Shown here: piece by piece, positions 16,274 to 25,847 of the stretch
How the letters are laid out: every line of letters begins with the position of its first letter
Position numbering within the stretch: position 1 is the stretch's first letter
Assembly: GCA_020735665.1 (NCBI GenBank)
Contig: CP085928.1
Location: 2,216,501-2,280,500 of the forward strand
DNA: 64,000 nucleotides
Direction: 5' to 3'
From: Lachnospiraceae bacterium GAM79
GTDB taxonomy: Bacteria; Bacillota; Clostridia; Lachnospirales; Lachnospiraceae
The notes under the pieces: generated by a model
Database searches by the model: none
What the model saw: only the letters and a program-made list of their open reading frames with translations
Told to the model about the DNA's origin: nothing
Program-made: the position numbers and the translations under genes

Positions 16274-18337
16274 TTACTTTTTCATTGTTACGGTATTAAA
16301 AGAACCGAATCCTGATGTTACTAAGTCATAAGCAAATGCTGAATAATCAATAAATCTTTTGTATGTTGTCCAACCATCATAAACCTGTATCATATTATAG
16401 GTTTTATTTGAACTGATTTTAGATTTTTTTGAACTTCTTTTATATATTGCATAACCACATACCGTTACTGTGTGATTACCATAATACCCTCTAGCTATAT
16501 TCATAATTACTGGTCTATTATTATCAATTTCTTTCTTTACCTGATTTTTAAAATTCCATACATATATTCCTTTACAATTACTTTTACTATATCCATAATC
16601 TTTAAGTACATCATTAACGACATTATTTATTTTTGTTGCTGAAATTCCATCACGAGATGTATATCCATATTTTTTTGCAATTTTTTTAACCTTACTATAT
16701 ATAGTTTTATAATCATTACTTATTTTGGTATATCCATTTTTGTTATAATAATATAACACTCTAGTTATTGCTGCTAAAGAGCAATTAGAACCATTATCAA
16801 GACTACTTTGTGAAAAAGTTGCCATTGTTAAAGATTTTGAAGATGTTTTAGTTATAGTTCCGCCATATCTATCTTTCAAATATTTGGCACAGTTATCGAT
16901 ACCACCATATCCCGAACCAGATTGTCCATCATATCTTTTTTGCAATAACATATCATCATAGTTATAATTATCAACATATATAAGATTATTTAACTGATAA
17001 ACACATTCTGTCTCTAAGTCAGCAAGCAAATTCAAAGTAAGATTGTAATACTGTTCTTTCCTTTCTCTTAAAAATTCAGAAAATTCATCTTTATCTATAC
17101 ACACACCATCTAATGTATAATAATCTATATTTTTATAATATAATTCACCAGATGATAAATAATATAAATCACCATATTTTTCTGGTAAAATTTCTCCCTC
17201 AACAACATCTTTGATTAAAGCTTCCTTTGAATGTGTTGCAACTGTAATATAGCCTTTATTTCCTTCTATAACATAGTTAAAGCCCTTATATGTGTTTATA
17301 TTATTCGCATCTAAAAGATTTATAGATTTTCCCAATACAACTTGACCCTTATCAACTCCATATTGCATAGAAAGTACTTTTTTAGCAATTTCTTCATAGC
17401 TAAAACCAGTTAGGGATGTAATGCTATCACCATATATTTCATCCAAATCTGTAATATATTTCTTCACCTGCATTCCATCATATTCTATATCTACATTTGC
17501 ATACTCGCTTATATCATCACTTAATTGAATAAACTTATCAACATCAATATCACCGCATTCTGTGTTATCATATAAATCACTACGTGATTTCAAAAAATAA
17601 ATATAATCTTCATATGGAATAACAAAATTCTCTGAATTAACCCCCACAAAATTTGCTATTTTTTTATTATAATTAGCGTTTATACTTGAACATTCAAATG
17701 TTATACTATTTGCAATAATAACAATATTATTAAGATTAAGATTTTGAGCCTTAATCTCAACATTACCAAACGGAGCATAAATTAATCCATTTAAATTTAC
17801 ATTTAAACTATCAATAACAATATCTCCATATTTTGAATAAATTATAGAATCATTTGAATTTTTCACTTCACCCTGCAGTGAAATATCCCTATAAGCTTTA
17901 ATTGGCGCATTAATGTTTACATTTCCACTAAGAGTAATATCTCCCTTTACCTCCACAGGTGTGTTAATATCTATATTTTGATCTTTAACCATATAATCAT
18001 CGGTATATTTCTCAATTTTACAATTAGTAAAATATTGCGATTCAATTTTATCAAAAATATAAATTACATTCTCATTAACATTTTCTTTTTTACTTCCATT
18101 AATATTCATATTGCCACTAGAAACAATTGTGCCATTCGTGGCTATATTGCCATTTATGCAAAAATTATCTGCATTAATTGTAATAGCACCGTTCTCATCA
18201 GATTCCGCAAATATAGTATATGGATAGTCTATTGTATTCTTATCAGTTGTCGTTTCTGCCTTTACTATACCAGTAACATTAAACAAAAGAATTACTACAA
18301 GTAATATTGTTATTAAACCTTTTAAATTATATTTCAT
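16274..18337 (-). CDS. Secreted beta-helix protein with C39-like cysteine peptidase domain
   Basis: 687 residues. A signal peptide (residues 1-27) is followed by a predicted right-handed beta-helix region to about residue 230, with repeats such as GNIATNGTIVSSGNMNING and GLIYAPFGNVEIKAQNLNLN. A middle region of unknown fold follows, then a C-terminal papain-like domain: DNGSNCSLAAITRVLYYYNK supplies the candidate catalytic Cys, YYGNHTVTVCGYAIY the His, and MIQVYDGWTTYK the third polar residue. Peptidase C39-like domains cleave leader peptides or act extracellularly. Here the signal peptide points to the cell surface. It is strikingly AT-rich and Asn/Ile/Lys-rich compared with neighbours, suggesting transfer. 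Target unknown. Confidence 0.65.
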   Translation of the reverse strand: MKYNLKGLITILLVVILLFNVTGIVKAETTTDKNTIDYPYTIFAESDENGAITINADNFCINGNIATNGTIVSSGNMNINGSKKENVNENVIYIFDKIESQYFTNCKIEKYTDDYMVKDQNIDINTPVEVKGDITLSGNVNINAPIKAYRDISLQGEVKNSNDSIIYSKYGDIVIDSLNVNLNGLIYAPFGNVEIKAQNLNLNNIVIIANSITFECSSINANYNKKIANFVGVNSENFVIPYEDYIYFLKSRSDLYDNTECGDIDVDKFIQLSDDISEYANVDIEYDGMQVKKYITDLDEIYGDSITSLTGFSYEEIAKKVLSMQYGVDKGQVVLGKSINLLDANNINTYKGFNYVIEGNKGYITVATHSKEALIKDVVEGEILPEKYGDLYYLSSGELYYKNIDYYTLDGVCIDKDEFSEFLRERKEQYYNLTLNLLADLETECVYQLNNLIYVDNYNYDDMLLQKRYDGQSGSGYGGIDNCAKYLKDRYGGTITKTSSKSLTMATFSQSSLDNGSNCSLAAITRVLYYYNKNGYTKISNDYKTIYSKVKKIAKKYGYTSRDGISATKINNVVNDVLKDYGYSKSNCKGIYVWNFKNQVKKEIDNNRPVIMNIARGYYGNHTVTVCGYAIYKRSSKKSKISSNKTYNMIQVYDGWTTYKRFIDYSAFAYDLVTSGFGSFNTVTMKK

Positions 18338-18739
18338 TTTACACTGTATGATAATTTTAAATTAATTATCATATACCCCTTTCTTTAGTATTGTAATTCA
18401 TTACTATTCGTTTTTACCTCTTTTATCTGAAACATTTTTTTGAATATTTTTCTATGTCTAACGAATATTACTATACCCATTACCAAAAAATTTGCTTTTC
18501 GTTATCCTCCCTCCTTCATTTAAATACTATTGACAAGTCTTCACAATGATTCTTAAAATTGTACACTTCTTTTGACTTACCAATCTGTAACCAGATAGAT
18601 AATATAATTGCATGCTCATAAATCCCTGTATCATTACACGCACTATATTAACTCTGCATTATCCCTTTGTCAACAATATTTTAGCTTTTCTAAATAAAGT
18701 ATTTCTATATATAAGTTTAACTTTTATATCATATAATAC
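18338..18739. other. AT-rich intergenic region without recognised genes
   Basis: About 400 bases between divergent genes. No frame with a ribosome site or protein-like composition is seen. Several AT-rich promoter-like stretches occur, too many to choose among for the minus-strand gene at 18337. Confidence 0.5.
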
Positions 18740-18767
18740 TTTACTTATAAAAATCCTATGTTATAAT
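18740..18767 (+). promoter_or_regulatory. Promoter of the PadR operon
   Basis: TTTACT (18740-18745), 16 bases, TATAAT (18762-18767), about 80 bases before the padR-like start. PadR regulators often bind their own promoter, but no clear palindromic operator is visible. Confidence 0.5.
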
Positions 18768-18846
18768 ATATTAGGAATCTATAAGTCTATATTCGGAACA
18801 CATAACCTTAAGAATTAATAGATTCAAATATAAGCGAGGTGTTGCT

Positions 18847-19200
18847 ATGGACAACAACAAAAGTAATTTCAGGAGGGGATCTGTTGAACTTATGGTTCTG
18901 TATCTGTTAAGTCTGAGAGACTATTATGGATATGAATTAACTCAGATTTTAAAAGAACAGACAAATGGTGTCATGGATATACCTGTAGGATCACTGTATC
19001 CGGCACTATACAAATTAATTGATGCAGGCTTGATCTCTGATTATAAGATGCCTGCCGGGAAACGTCTAATGCGTGTATACTATCATCTGGAAGCTTCGGG
19101 TAAAAAGCGTTTAGAGCTTCTGTTAAAAGATTACCGGGAAACACACGAGGCGATCAATAATATTTTAAACTATACAGGAGATGAGGAAATCCATGAATAA
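18847..19200 (+). CDS. PadR family transcriptional regulator
   Basis: 117 residues. RRGSVELMVLYLLSLRDYYG, YELTQILKEQ, MDIPVGSLYPALYKLIDAGL and YYHLEASGKKRLELLLKDY form the complete PadR winged helix with its dimerisation helix. AGCGAGGTGTTGCT precedes the start. Its TAA overlaps the ATG of the next gene (ATGAATAA), the standard arrangement in which a short PadR regulator controls a cotranscribed DUF1700-type membrane protein, often in envelope stress or drug response. The inducer is unknown. Confidence 0.9.
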   Translation: MDNNKSNFRRGSVELMVLYLLSLRDYYGYELTQILKEQTNGVMDIPVGSLYPALYKLIDAGLISDYKMPAGKRLMRVYYHLEASGKKRLELLLKDYRETHEAINNILNYTGDEEIHE

Positions 19201-19666
19201 GCAGGAACAACATGCAGTTAAGCGTTATTTACATGATATAAAACGAACACTTCCTGTGTATCGTAAAATGGAGCGACAATTTCTTTCAGATATCCGTTCT
19301 ACGATAGAGGAATATGCCGAGACAGGTGCTGTTATCACTTTAACTACATTAAAACAAGAATTTGGAGAGCCCAAAGATCAAGTGATCACTTATCTTACAT
19401 CAAAGGATGGAGAGACCCTGCAAAAAGATCTTTCAACCTCTGCTTATATCAGATCTACATTGGTTCTCTTAATGATCGCGATCTTAACTCTCCTCTTTGC
19501 AGGGCTTTGTTATGAATATAATATATACCGCATGGCGAATGAATCTCAGCTTGCTTATACCGAAACAGTAATTGGGGAGCTTCCGGATTGTGAATGGGAA
19601 GATGGAAATCCTCCCGGAGATGCAGTATTACCAACGGAAGACTCAACAACAGAAACAACAAATTAA
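19193..19666 (+). CDS. DUF1700-like membrane protein coupled to PadR
   Basis: 157 residues. The cytoplasmic N-terminus has KRYLHDIKRTLPVYRKMERQ and a DUF1700/DUF1129-style segment (TLKQEFGEPKDQVITYLTS). One membrane span follows (STLVLLMIAILTLLFAGLCY), then an acidic, threonine-rich extracytoplasmic tail. The start at 19193 is inside the last codons of padR with GGAGATGAGG upstream. Such proteins accompany PadR regulators and may be their signal-input partner. It ends at the terminator at 19672-19715. Confidence 0.7.
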   Translation: MNKQEQHAVKRYLHDIKRTLPVYRKMERQFLSDIRSTIEEYAETGAVITLTTLKQEFGEPKDQVITYLTSKDGETLQKDLSTSAYIRSTLVLLMIAILTLLFAGLCYEYNIYRMANESQLAYTETVIGELPDCEWEDGNPPGDAVLPTEDSTTETTN

Positions 19667-19671
19667 CGAAC

Positions 19672-19715
19672 ACAGCCCCCATATAACTAACCTGGCTATA
19701 TGGGGACTGTATTTT
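19672..19715 (+). terminator. Intrinsic terminator of the padR operon
   Basis: ACAGCCCCCATATA pairs with TATATGGGGACTGT, followed by ATTTTTATG. It lies 6 bases after the stop of the membrane-protein gene. Confidence 0.85.
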
Positions 19716-19731
19716 TATGTCTGTTTTTTAT

Positions 19732-20517
19732 TTAAACATTTTCTTCGTTCTGTGGAACTGCTTCCGGCTGGGATGTAGGTGCAGCTGCCGGTGCAGATTC
19801 CTGTACAGGCTCTGCCTGTGGTGCAGGTGCGACATTCTGCTGCGGTGGCATCTCATTCGTCTGTGGTGCCATACCCTGTGGTGGCATTCCATTCATCTGT
19901 GGCGCCATACCCTGTGGCGGCATTCCGTTCATCTGTGGTGCCATGCCCTGTGGTGGCATTCCGTTCATCTGCGGATTATACATACCCTGTGGTGGCATTC
20001 CGTTCATCTGCGGTGCCATGCCCTGTGGTGGCATTCCATTCATCTGCTGATTATACATGCCCTGTGGTGGCATTCCATTCATATGCGGATTATACATACC
20101 CTGTGGTGGCATTCCGTTCATCTGTGGATTGTACATACCCTGTGGCGGCATTCCGTTCATCTGCTGATTATACATACCCTGTGGTGGCGTCTGCTGATAC
20201 TGGTTGCCACTGTTCATAATACGGTGTTCCTGTTCCTCTACTTCTCTGTACTCTTTCTCCAGAGCTGCGATATTCTCCAGGCCCTTTGCAGCGCTGTCGA
20301 ACAGATGCTTGATCTCCTCCGGTGCTTCTTCCTTATTCAGATTGTAATAATATCTTCCGATCTCTGTATAGATTCTGTCAAGATTTGAATTCTCAGATGA
20401 GATCTTACCTTTTATCTTCGTCTTCTGTGCAGCACATTTTGTACTGTCAACTGCCTGATTGGCTAATGACTTTGTCTTTTCAAATGCATTCTGAAAAAAA
20501 TTACCTGCCATTTTCAA
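19732..20517 (-). CDS. Coiled-coil protein with MPPQGM repeat tail
   Basis: 261 residues. The first 105 residues are helical and charged (FEKTKSLANQAVDSTKCAAQ ... IYTEIGRYYYNLNKEEAPEE), like small cytoplasmic YtxH- or zinc-ribbon-linked proteins of Clostridia. From about residue 110 come some ten copies of NGMPPQGM joined to YNPQM or APQM, then a Pro/Ala/Gln tail. The repeats are also visible in DNA (39- and 33-base units at about 19846-20190), so copy number may vary by slippage. No signal peptide. The start at 20517 (or the second Met, two codons in) precedes the gene downstream of the kinase gene. Function unknown; possibly a scaffold. Confidence 0.6.
   Translation of the reverse strand: MKMAGNFFQNAFEKTKSLANQAVDSTKCAAQKTKIKGKISSENSNLDRIYTEIGRYYYNLNKEEAPEEIKHLFDSAAKGLENIAALEKEYREVEEQEHRIMNSGNQYQQTPPQGMYNQQMNGMPPQGMYNPQMNGMPPQGMYNPHMNGMPPQGMYNQQMNGMPPQGMAPQMNGMPPQGMYNPQMNGMPPQGMAPQMNGMPPQGMAPQMNGMPPQGMAPQTNEMPPQQNVAPAPQAEPVQESAPAAAPTSQPEAVPQNEENV
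19846..20190. repeat. Minisatellite-like repeats encoding NGMPPQGM units
   Basis: Imperfect tandem units of 33 and 39 bases, recurring on the plus strand as CCCTGTGGTGGCATTCC with alternate linkers ATCTGCGGATTATACATA and ATCTGTGGTGCCAT. All units keep the frame of the minus-strand gene. Confidence 0.8.
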
Positions 20518-20531
20518 ATGACCCCCTTACG

Positions 20532-22283
20532 TTAATCATCAATATATTTATTTAATGTCTCAACAACATCATTCAGATTGTATGGCTTAGCTATGTAATC
20601 GTCCAGTTTATTCTCAAGGATTCGTTCCTTATCGCCGAACATCGCTCTCGCCGTTACTGCGATAATTGGAAGTCTCTTTCTCTTTTCCTTCTGCTCGATC
20701 TCACGGATCTCCTGCGTAGCTGCGATACCATCCATAACAGGCATCTGTACATCGAATAAAGCGGCATCGTAGATCTTCTGCTTGAAGAGTTCAACTGCTT
20801 TCTGACCATTCTCTGCAATATCATAAGAGAAGCCTGCCATACCAAGCAGCTTACCGATTACCTGCTGATTAACCGGTTCATCCTCTGCTACAAGGATTCT
20901 TGCTTTGCTGTGTGCATTGATTGAGAATACTGCCGGTTCTTCTTCCTTTTCAACCTCTTCTAATGCATCATCAGATGCCTTTACAACCTTCATAGGTACT
21001 TCTACGATGAAAGTAGAACCAATATCTTCTTTACTCTGAACCTGAATGTTACCACCCATCAGTTCAACGATCTGCTTTGTGATTACAAGTCCAAGTCCTG
21101 ATCCGCCGTATCTTCTTGTATCAGAAGAATCAACCTGACTGAAACGGATGAACAGCTTGCTCATGTTTGCTTCTGAAATACCGATTCCGGTATCTGCAAC
21201 CGCCATACGGATCTTAACTTTATTTTCCCCTTCCATATCCATGGATGCGATCTTAACACGGACACTTCCTTCAGAGGTGAACTTGATCGCGTTTGATAAC
21301 AGACAGTTTAATACCTGCTGAATTCTCTGTCCATCGCCCTTTACCAGCTTTGGAATATTGTTTCCAAATGAACAGTCGAGCTGTAACCCCTTATTATTTG
21401 CAAGTGGTACCTGTGCAGCAACCGTCTCCTCGATCGCCTGCTTGATATCAAATGTTTCTTCTTTGATCTTATATTTTCCTGCTTCCAGTTTACTGATATC
21501 AAGAATATCATTGATCAGTCGGAGCAATGTATCCGCACAGTTCTTTGCGGTTACAAGATTATCTCTGTAATCTGCCTGAAGATCATCTGCCATCAATGTA
21601 AGCTGGAGCATACCCAGAATACCATTGATAGGTGTACGGATCTCATGGCTCATATTTGCAAGGAACTCAGCCTGTGTCTTATAGGCTGCATTCGCATCAA
21701 CAATTGCCTTGGACAATTTGTTCTCTGTATCTTTCTGATCTGTGATATCGATAACGACCATGTTAATGTAATCTGCTTCTGACTTATACATTACGGTATT
21801 GAATACCTTCTGAAGGGATTCCATCGTGATCTCGACATCCATCAGATCTCCTTCTTTTGTTCCGGAGTTATTATATGCCGTGAACCATGCATTGATATCC
21901 TGAAGAACTTCAATCTTGCTCTCCTTCAGGTTCTTGCCGGTGTAATCACTGACATCAAGTTTGAAGTACTCGCCAAAGATCTCGTTTGCATCTACGATCT
22001 GATAACTGGTTCCGTTTACAGGATCTTCTATGATCTTTGCCTGCGCAAATCCGATTGGCAGGTTCATAAATAATTTCTTATATTTATCTCCCTTTCCACC
22101 ATTGCCTCCGGCACTGTCACCGCAGACGATAAACAAGCCTCCAAATGTTACAATCGCAGCAAGTATTCCAACGATCAGAGCACCCGCTCCTACCCCTGCA
22201 ACACCTAAGATACCAGCCAGAAGACCAAGTACCGCACCGGCTGCTGCGACCGGTTTCCAACCCAACTCCTTAATTTTCTCCAT
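20532..22283 (-). CDS. Hybrid sensor histidine kinase with receiver domain
   Basis: 583 residues. Two glycine/alanine-rich membrane spans (about 11-53) come first, then a PAS-like domain (about 70-185), HisKA with AEFLANMSHEIRTPINGILG (phosphoacceptor His213), HATPase with CLLSNAIKFTSEG, ADTGIGISEAN and GGSGLGLVITKQ, and a C-terminal receiver (461-583) with EDEP and LFDVQMPVMDG (Asp511). All phosphotransfer residues are present. No DNA-binding output, so a separate partner is needed. There is no extracellular loop of any size, so sensing is likely in the membrane or by the PAS domain. Downstream, 14 bases away, lies the MPPQGM repeat protein, possibly cotranscribed. Confidence 0.9.
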   Translation of the reverse strand: MEKIKELGWKPVAAAGAVLGLLAGILGVAGVGAGALIVGILAAIVTFGGLFIVCGDSAGGNGGKGDKYKKLFMNLPIGFAQAKIIEDPVNGTSYQIVDANEIFGEYFKLDVSDYTGKNLKESKIEVLQDINAWFTAYNNSGTKEGDLMDVEITMESLQKVFNTVMYKSEADYINMVVIDITDQKDTENKLSKAIVDANAAYKTQAEFLANMSHEIRTPINGILGMLQLTLMADDLQADYRDNLVTAKNCADTLLRLINDILDISKLEAGKYKIKEETFDIKQAIEETVAAQVPLANNKGLQLDCSFGNNIPKLVKGDGQRIQQVLNCLLSNAIKFTSEGSVRVKIASMDMEGENKVKIRMAVADTGIGISEANMSKLFIRFSQVDSSDTRRYGGSGLGLVITKQIVELMGGNIQVQSKEDIGSTFIVEVPMKVVKASDDALEEVEKEEEPAVFSINAHSKARILVAEDEPVNQQVIGKLLGMAGFSYDIAENGQKAVELFKQKIYDAALFDVQMPVMDGIAATQEIREIEQKEKRKRLPIIAVTARAMFGDKERILENKLDDYIAKPYNLNDVVETLNKYIDD

Positions 22284-22372
22284 TGATGCACCTCTATTTC
22301 TACTTTTTTGAATCTAATACTTTGACTCCACATGTTATTATATTATAAATGAATGTTAAGGTCAACGAGATG

Positions 22373-22418
22373 ATAAAAAAACCTATAGATTTTTCATAAA
22401 ATCTATAGGCCTTTTTTG
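22373..22418 (-). terminator. Intrinsic terminator after the GtrA-YfhO gene
   Basis: CCTATAGATTTT pairs with AAATCTATAGG, flanked by A and T runs on both sides, so it can work in both directions. On the minus strand it follows the membrane-protein gene ending at 22583. Confidence 0.85.
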
Positions 22419-22582
22419 ATATTTTTTACTATATATAACTAACAACATTATTCTGTTTCTTTTTATAATATGTCAGATATAAACAAATTTACCGGATGTA
22501 CGCCACTCATTTTTTATCTATGTTATACATCCTATCTACAGCCTTCAAATGGTCGCCTTGCAGATGCTCAGATTCCCGATTT

Positions 22583-25500
22583 CTACTTCTTGTCATCGTC
22601 AAATACATCCTTAAGGATCTCATCTACATGCTTGTAATAATCATCATCTGTCGGCGGTTCAGCTTCATTCCGTACAGACTCCGGAAGCCTCTCATCATCC
22701 TTTGATACCTCTATTATATCTGATGGCTCTACATCGGAGATTTCACCTGACCGACTTCTGCGTCTCCGCTTGCCGGATGCCGCACCTTCCAGGCGATTCT
22801 GAAGCTGTGTTCTTCCGCATAAGAATCCGAACAAGATCCAGCATGCAAATGTAAGAATCAGTCCAAGCTTCAAGCCCGGTGGGAAATACCTGAACTCGAT
22901 CACATGCTCTCCGGCCGCAAGCTTCAAGGCTATGAAAGCATTTCCTACCGTATCGATCTCATACTTCTTGCCATCTACATAAGCTGTCCAACCCTTATCA
23001 TACGGGATGGATGTAAACAGCAGTCCCGGATAGTCGATCGTCATATATCCTTTCACATAACCATCTTCCATTTTACCAACCAGCATCTGCTGAGCACTTA
23101 ATATATCATATGCCTGTAAGAAGGAATCCCAGTTAAAGGAAGATACGACCAATCTGGCACTTCCGCTGTTCGCCTGTGAACTCTGAAAACAATACTCAAC
23201 CGTTACGGTCTGTCCCTGAACCAGATGTCCGACATGGTAAGTCTGGTTCTGAAGTCTCTCATAATTCTGTTCCTCTCCGTCTACATAGATCCTTACCTTA
23301 TTGATACCGGAGCTGTTTGCCAGAATATAGATATCTGCAGACTCGTCCGTCACATCAAAGCTCAGCTGGAAATCGCACTTACTGTTGTCCGTTCTTGTAT
23401 AGGAATAATACTCACTGGTATCACTATCATGTGACAGCTCGCAGTTATCACTGTACATCGTTACTTCCGGATATAACTGTGAGAATACACCCGGCACACC
23501 GGTTGACAGCTTCACGAACTGATTTAAGGTATCGAACATGTTACCGATCGTACCATCATAATCTAACAGGTCATTATTTACCATGTAGCCAAGACTTAAC
23601 GCATATGGATTTTCATATATGTTCACTCCATCTACATCTGTTACATAGTTGACATCAAAATAATTATATTCGCCCTCTCTCTGTAACAGATAACGCACAC
23701 GCAGTAATGAATTGGATAAGGTGTTACCGCCGTCGAACAGGAATTCATTTGCGCCTGTGTAATATCCAAGGTCATGCATCATATCAACCAGATCAGCGGA
23801 CACTGTCGATCCGAACAGACAGACGCTCTTAAGATTATAATAAGTAGGCTCATCTACGATCTTTGTATTCATCAGCTCTACCCTATATGCCTTATCCTTA
23901 CAGTCCAGTGTATCGATCGCCTGATTCATCGATGATTCCATGCCAAAATACTGGCTGATATCGACATATCCGTTGCTGTCATATCCCTTAATTCCATTTG
24001 TGACCGTCTCTACCAGACAGGCTATGGTCAGTACATATATGACAAGCTTCCGCCAGACTCCCTTTGTCAGGGTAAATGCCAGTATTAACAATGCATATAC
24101 CGTCAGGAATATCTCAGTCCAGATCAGGGTCTGACGCTCAATCGTACACTTCTTATAGGATAAGATCAGGAAACCATATCCAAACGCTACAGCCAGAAGT
24201 ACCGCAAAGGTATCTTTCTTATCCAGAAGCAGAAGCACCTCACAGCACATGGCAAGCATCAGGAAAATGAACAGGAATGAGAATCGGTTCGGAATTCCGT
24301 ACTGATCATGAAAGCCATGCCAGATATAATTCAACAGCTTATTATTAAAGCTTGCAAAGATCACTACCAGAATGATCACATTCTTTATCTTATCCCACAG
24401 CTTAATGTTCCGGTTAAACAGATAGACAAATACCAGAACAAAACAGATCGTTCCGCAATAAATGTTCAGGCCGCCGTCAAACTGCTGGTTCTTGATCGGC
24501 TTCGTCAGATAAAACAGCTGTTTGATCTGATCCCATATACTTCCATACCATTCCCATTTCGGAAATACTCTGGTCGCCGACGCTGTTGTATTCAATCCCA
24601 GATATGCCGGGATCAACAGAAATGCCGACATACCCGCTGCCAGCAGAGAGCATCCGGCAAATCGGAAGCCATCGGTAAAGAATCTCTTCACACTCTTATG
24701 GTTTGTCAGCAGAAAGACCATAACGAGGAAGATACAGATCATAAAACTCATATAATAGTTACACATCAGCGCATAGAACAAAGACAGAACATAGAGCTTA
24801 TAATCCCCACTCTCTGTCATACGCTCAAAGCCTGCCATGATGAGCGGAAGGATCATGATACAGTCCATCCACATCAGATTCCATGAATATCCGATCACAT
24901 AATTACTGATCGCATATGCCGTTGAGAAGATCAGGATCGCAGCATCATATGTCTTATAATTCCTGCATTTCTCACGCATATAATATGCAAATGACATACC
25001 GGAAAGTACGATCTTGATTCCGATGAACAAACTCATTGCTATATAGATATGTTCTCTTTTGAATAATACAACAAGGAAATTGATCGGACATGCAATATAA
25101 TATGCGATGATCGCCAACATATTACTTCCAAGTCCGATATCCCATGTATAGAACAGACTGCCTTCATTCTTTAACTTGTCATAATAATCTGAGAAAAACG
25201 GAAGATACTGATGAAGACTGTCTACCATAGTCAGACTGTTTCCTCCAAACGGTCCGATCTTTTCCGCGATCCATACCCCTAAAAGGAAGCACGCAGGAAT
25301 CACTCCCGCAAGCAGGATAAGATAATTTCTTCTCATAAATATCCGGATTGACGTTTTTTCTTTCTTAAAGACAAAGCACTTACCGAATACATAATTGATT
25401 ATGACTACAAAGAACTGAACAATGATCTTCGATATAAATTCATTGTAGCGGAACGAATCACATAACAGATTCGTGCCGACAACTTCAACCAGCATCGCAA

Positions 25501-25765
25501 GAAGCCTCGTTCCGACAAAGGAGATAAATTCCCGTATCAGCGTTCCTGCATCTTTTTTACTGCTCTCTGTGAACACAAAAAACTTATTTGCAAAGAATGC
25601 GAATAAAATCGCCAGTGATATAGCTATGATATTCGCTACGCTTCTTGACAAATCGGTAAACAGACGCAGCAGATAAAAAGATACAATATTTACAACCGTA
25701 GTTGCCCCACCTGCTATTACATATCTGACAATTTCTTTTTTTAATAACTTCTTTATTTTGTCCAT
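22583..25765 (-). CDS. GtrA-YfhO fusion, large polytopic membrane protein
   Basis: 1060 residues. Residues about 1-135 are a four-span GtrA domain (EIVRYVIAGGATTVVNIVSF ... FFVVIINYVFGKCFVFKK). From about 145 the protein is YfhO-like, with GPFGGNSLTMVDSLHQYLPF, many membrane spans, and a large extracytoplasmic C-terminal part ending LAAGEHVIEFRYFPPGLKLG before the last span and an acidic cytoplasmic tail. YfhO proteins are GT-C-like and supply glycosyl groups to lipoteichoic acid or other envelope glycans, while GtrA proteins flip or move polyprenyl-linked sugars. The fusion suggests flipping and transfer in one polypeptide. The activity is inferred from family membership. Confidence 0.8.
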   Translation of the reverse strand: MDKIKKLLKKEIVRYVIAGGATTVVNIVSFYLLRLFTDLSRSVANIIAISLAILFAFFANKFFVFTESSKKDAGTLIREFISFVGTRLLAMLVEVVGTNLLCDSFRYNEFISKIIVQFFVVIINYVFGKCFVFKKEKTSIRIFMRRNYLILLAGVIPACFLLGVWIAEKIGPFGGNSLTMVDSLHQYLPFFSDYYDKLKNEGSLFYTWDIGLGSNMLAIIAYYIACPINFLVVLFKREHIYIAMSLFIGIKIVLSGMSFAYYMREKCRNYKTYDAAILIFSTAYAISNYVIGYSWNLMWMDCIMILPLIMAGFERMTESGDYKLYVLSLFYALMCNYYMSFMICIFLVMVFLLTNHKSVKRFFTDGFRFAGCSLLAAGMSAFLLIPAYLGLNTTASATRVFPKWEWYGSIWDQIKQLFYLTKPIKNQQFDGGLNIYCGTICFVLVFVYLFNRNIKLWDKIKNVIILVVIFASFNNKLLNYIWHGFHDQYGIPNRFSFLFIFLMLAMCCEVLLLLDKKDTFAVLLAVAFGYGFLILSYKKCTIERQTLIWTEIFLTVYALLILAFTLTKGVWRKLVIYVLTIACLVETVTNGIKGYDSNGYVDISQYFGMESSMNQAIDTLDCKDKAYRVELMNTKIVDEPTYYNLKSVCLFGSTVSADLVDMMHDLGYYTGANEFLFDGGNTLSNSLLRVRYLLQREGEYNYFDVNYVTDVDGVNIYENPYALSLGYMVNNDLLDYDGTIGNMFDTLNQFVKLSTGVPGVFSQLYPEVTMYSDNCELSHDSDTSEYYSYTRTDNSKCDFQLSFDVTDESADIYILANSSGINKVRIYVDGEEQNYERLQNQTYHVGHLVQGQTVTVEYCFQSSQANSGSARLVVSSFNWDSFLQAYDILSAQQMLVGKMEDGYVKGYMTIDYPGLLFTSIPYDKGWTAYVDGKKYEIDTVGNAFIALKLAAGEHVIEFRYFPPGLKLGLILTFACWILFGFLCGRTQLQNRLEGAASGKRRRRSRSGEISDVEPSDIIEVSKDDERLPESVRNEAEPPTDDDYYKHVDEILKDVFDDDKK

Positions 25766-25790
25766 AATGAAAACTCTCTTATACCAGCTA

Positions 25791-25820
25791 CAGCCGAACA
25801 GTTATCCCGATCGGCTGTGC
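25791..25820 (-). terminator. Hairpin after the GH9 gene
   Basis: CAGCCGA pairs with TCGGCTG 28 bases past the stop at 25848. It lacks a T run on the minus strand, so termination is uncertain. Confidence 0.4.
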
Positions 25821-25847
25821 TATTTATGTGTGTGTTATTTTGTGTGT

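Noticed and set aside
18612-18818. Plus-strand frame of 68 codons before padR
   Set aside because: AT-rich, Ile/Leu-biased chance frame overlapping the padR promoter.
19717-20388. Plus-strand open frame of 223 codons rich in His, Trp and Cys
   Set aside because: Antisense shadow of the MPPQGM repeat gene; it has no ribosome site and its composition follows from the repeats.
24308-24886. Plus-strand open frame of 192 codons
   Set aside because: Antisense to the GtrA-YfhO gene, Gln/His-rich shadow composition.
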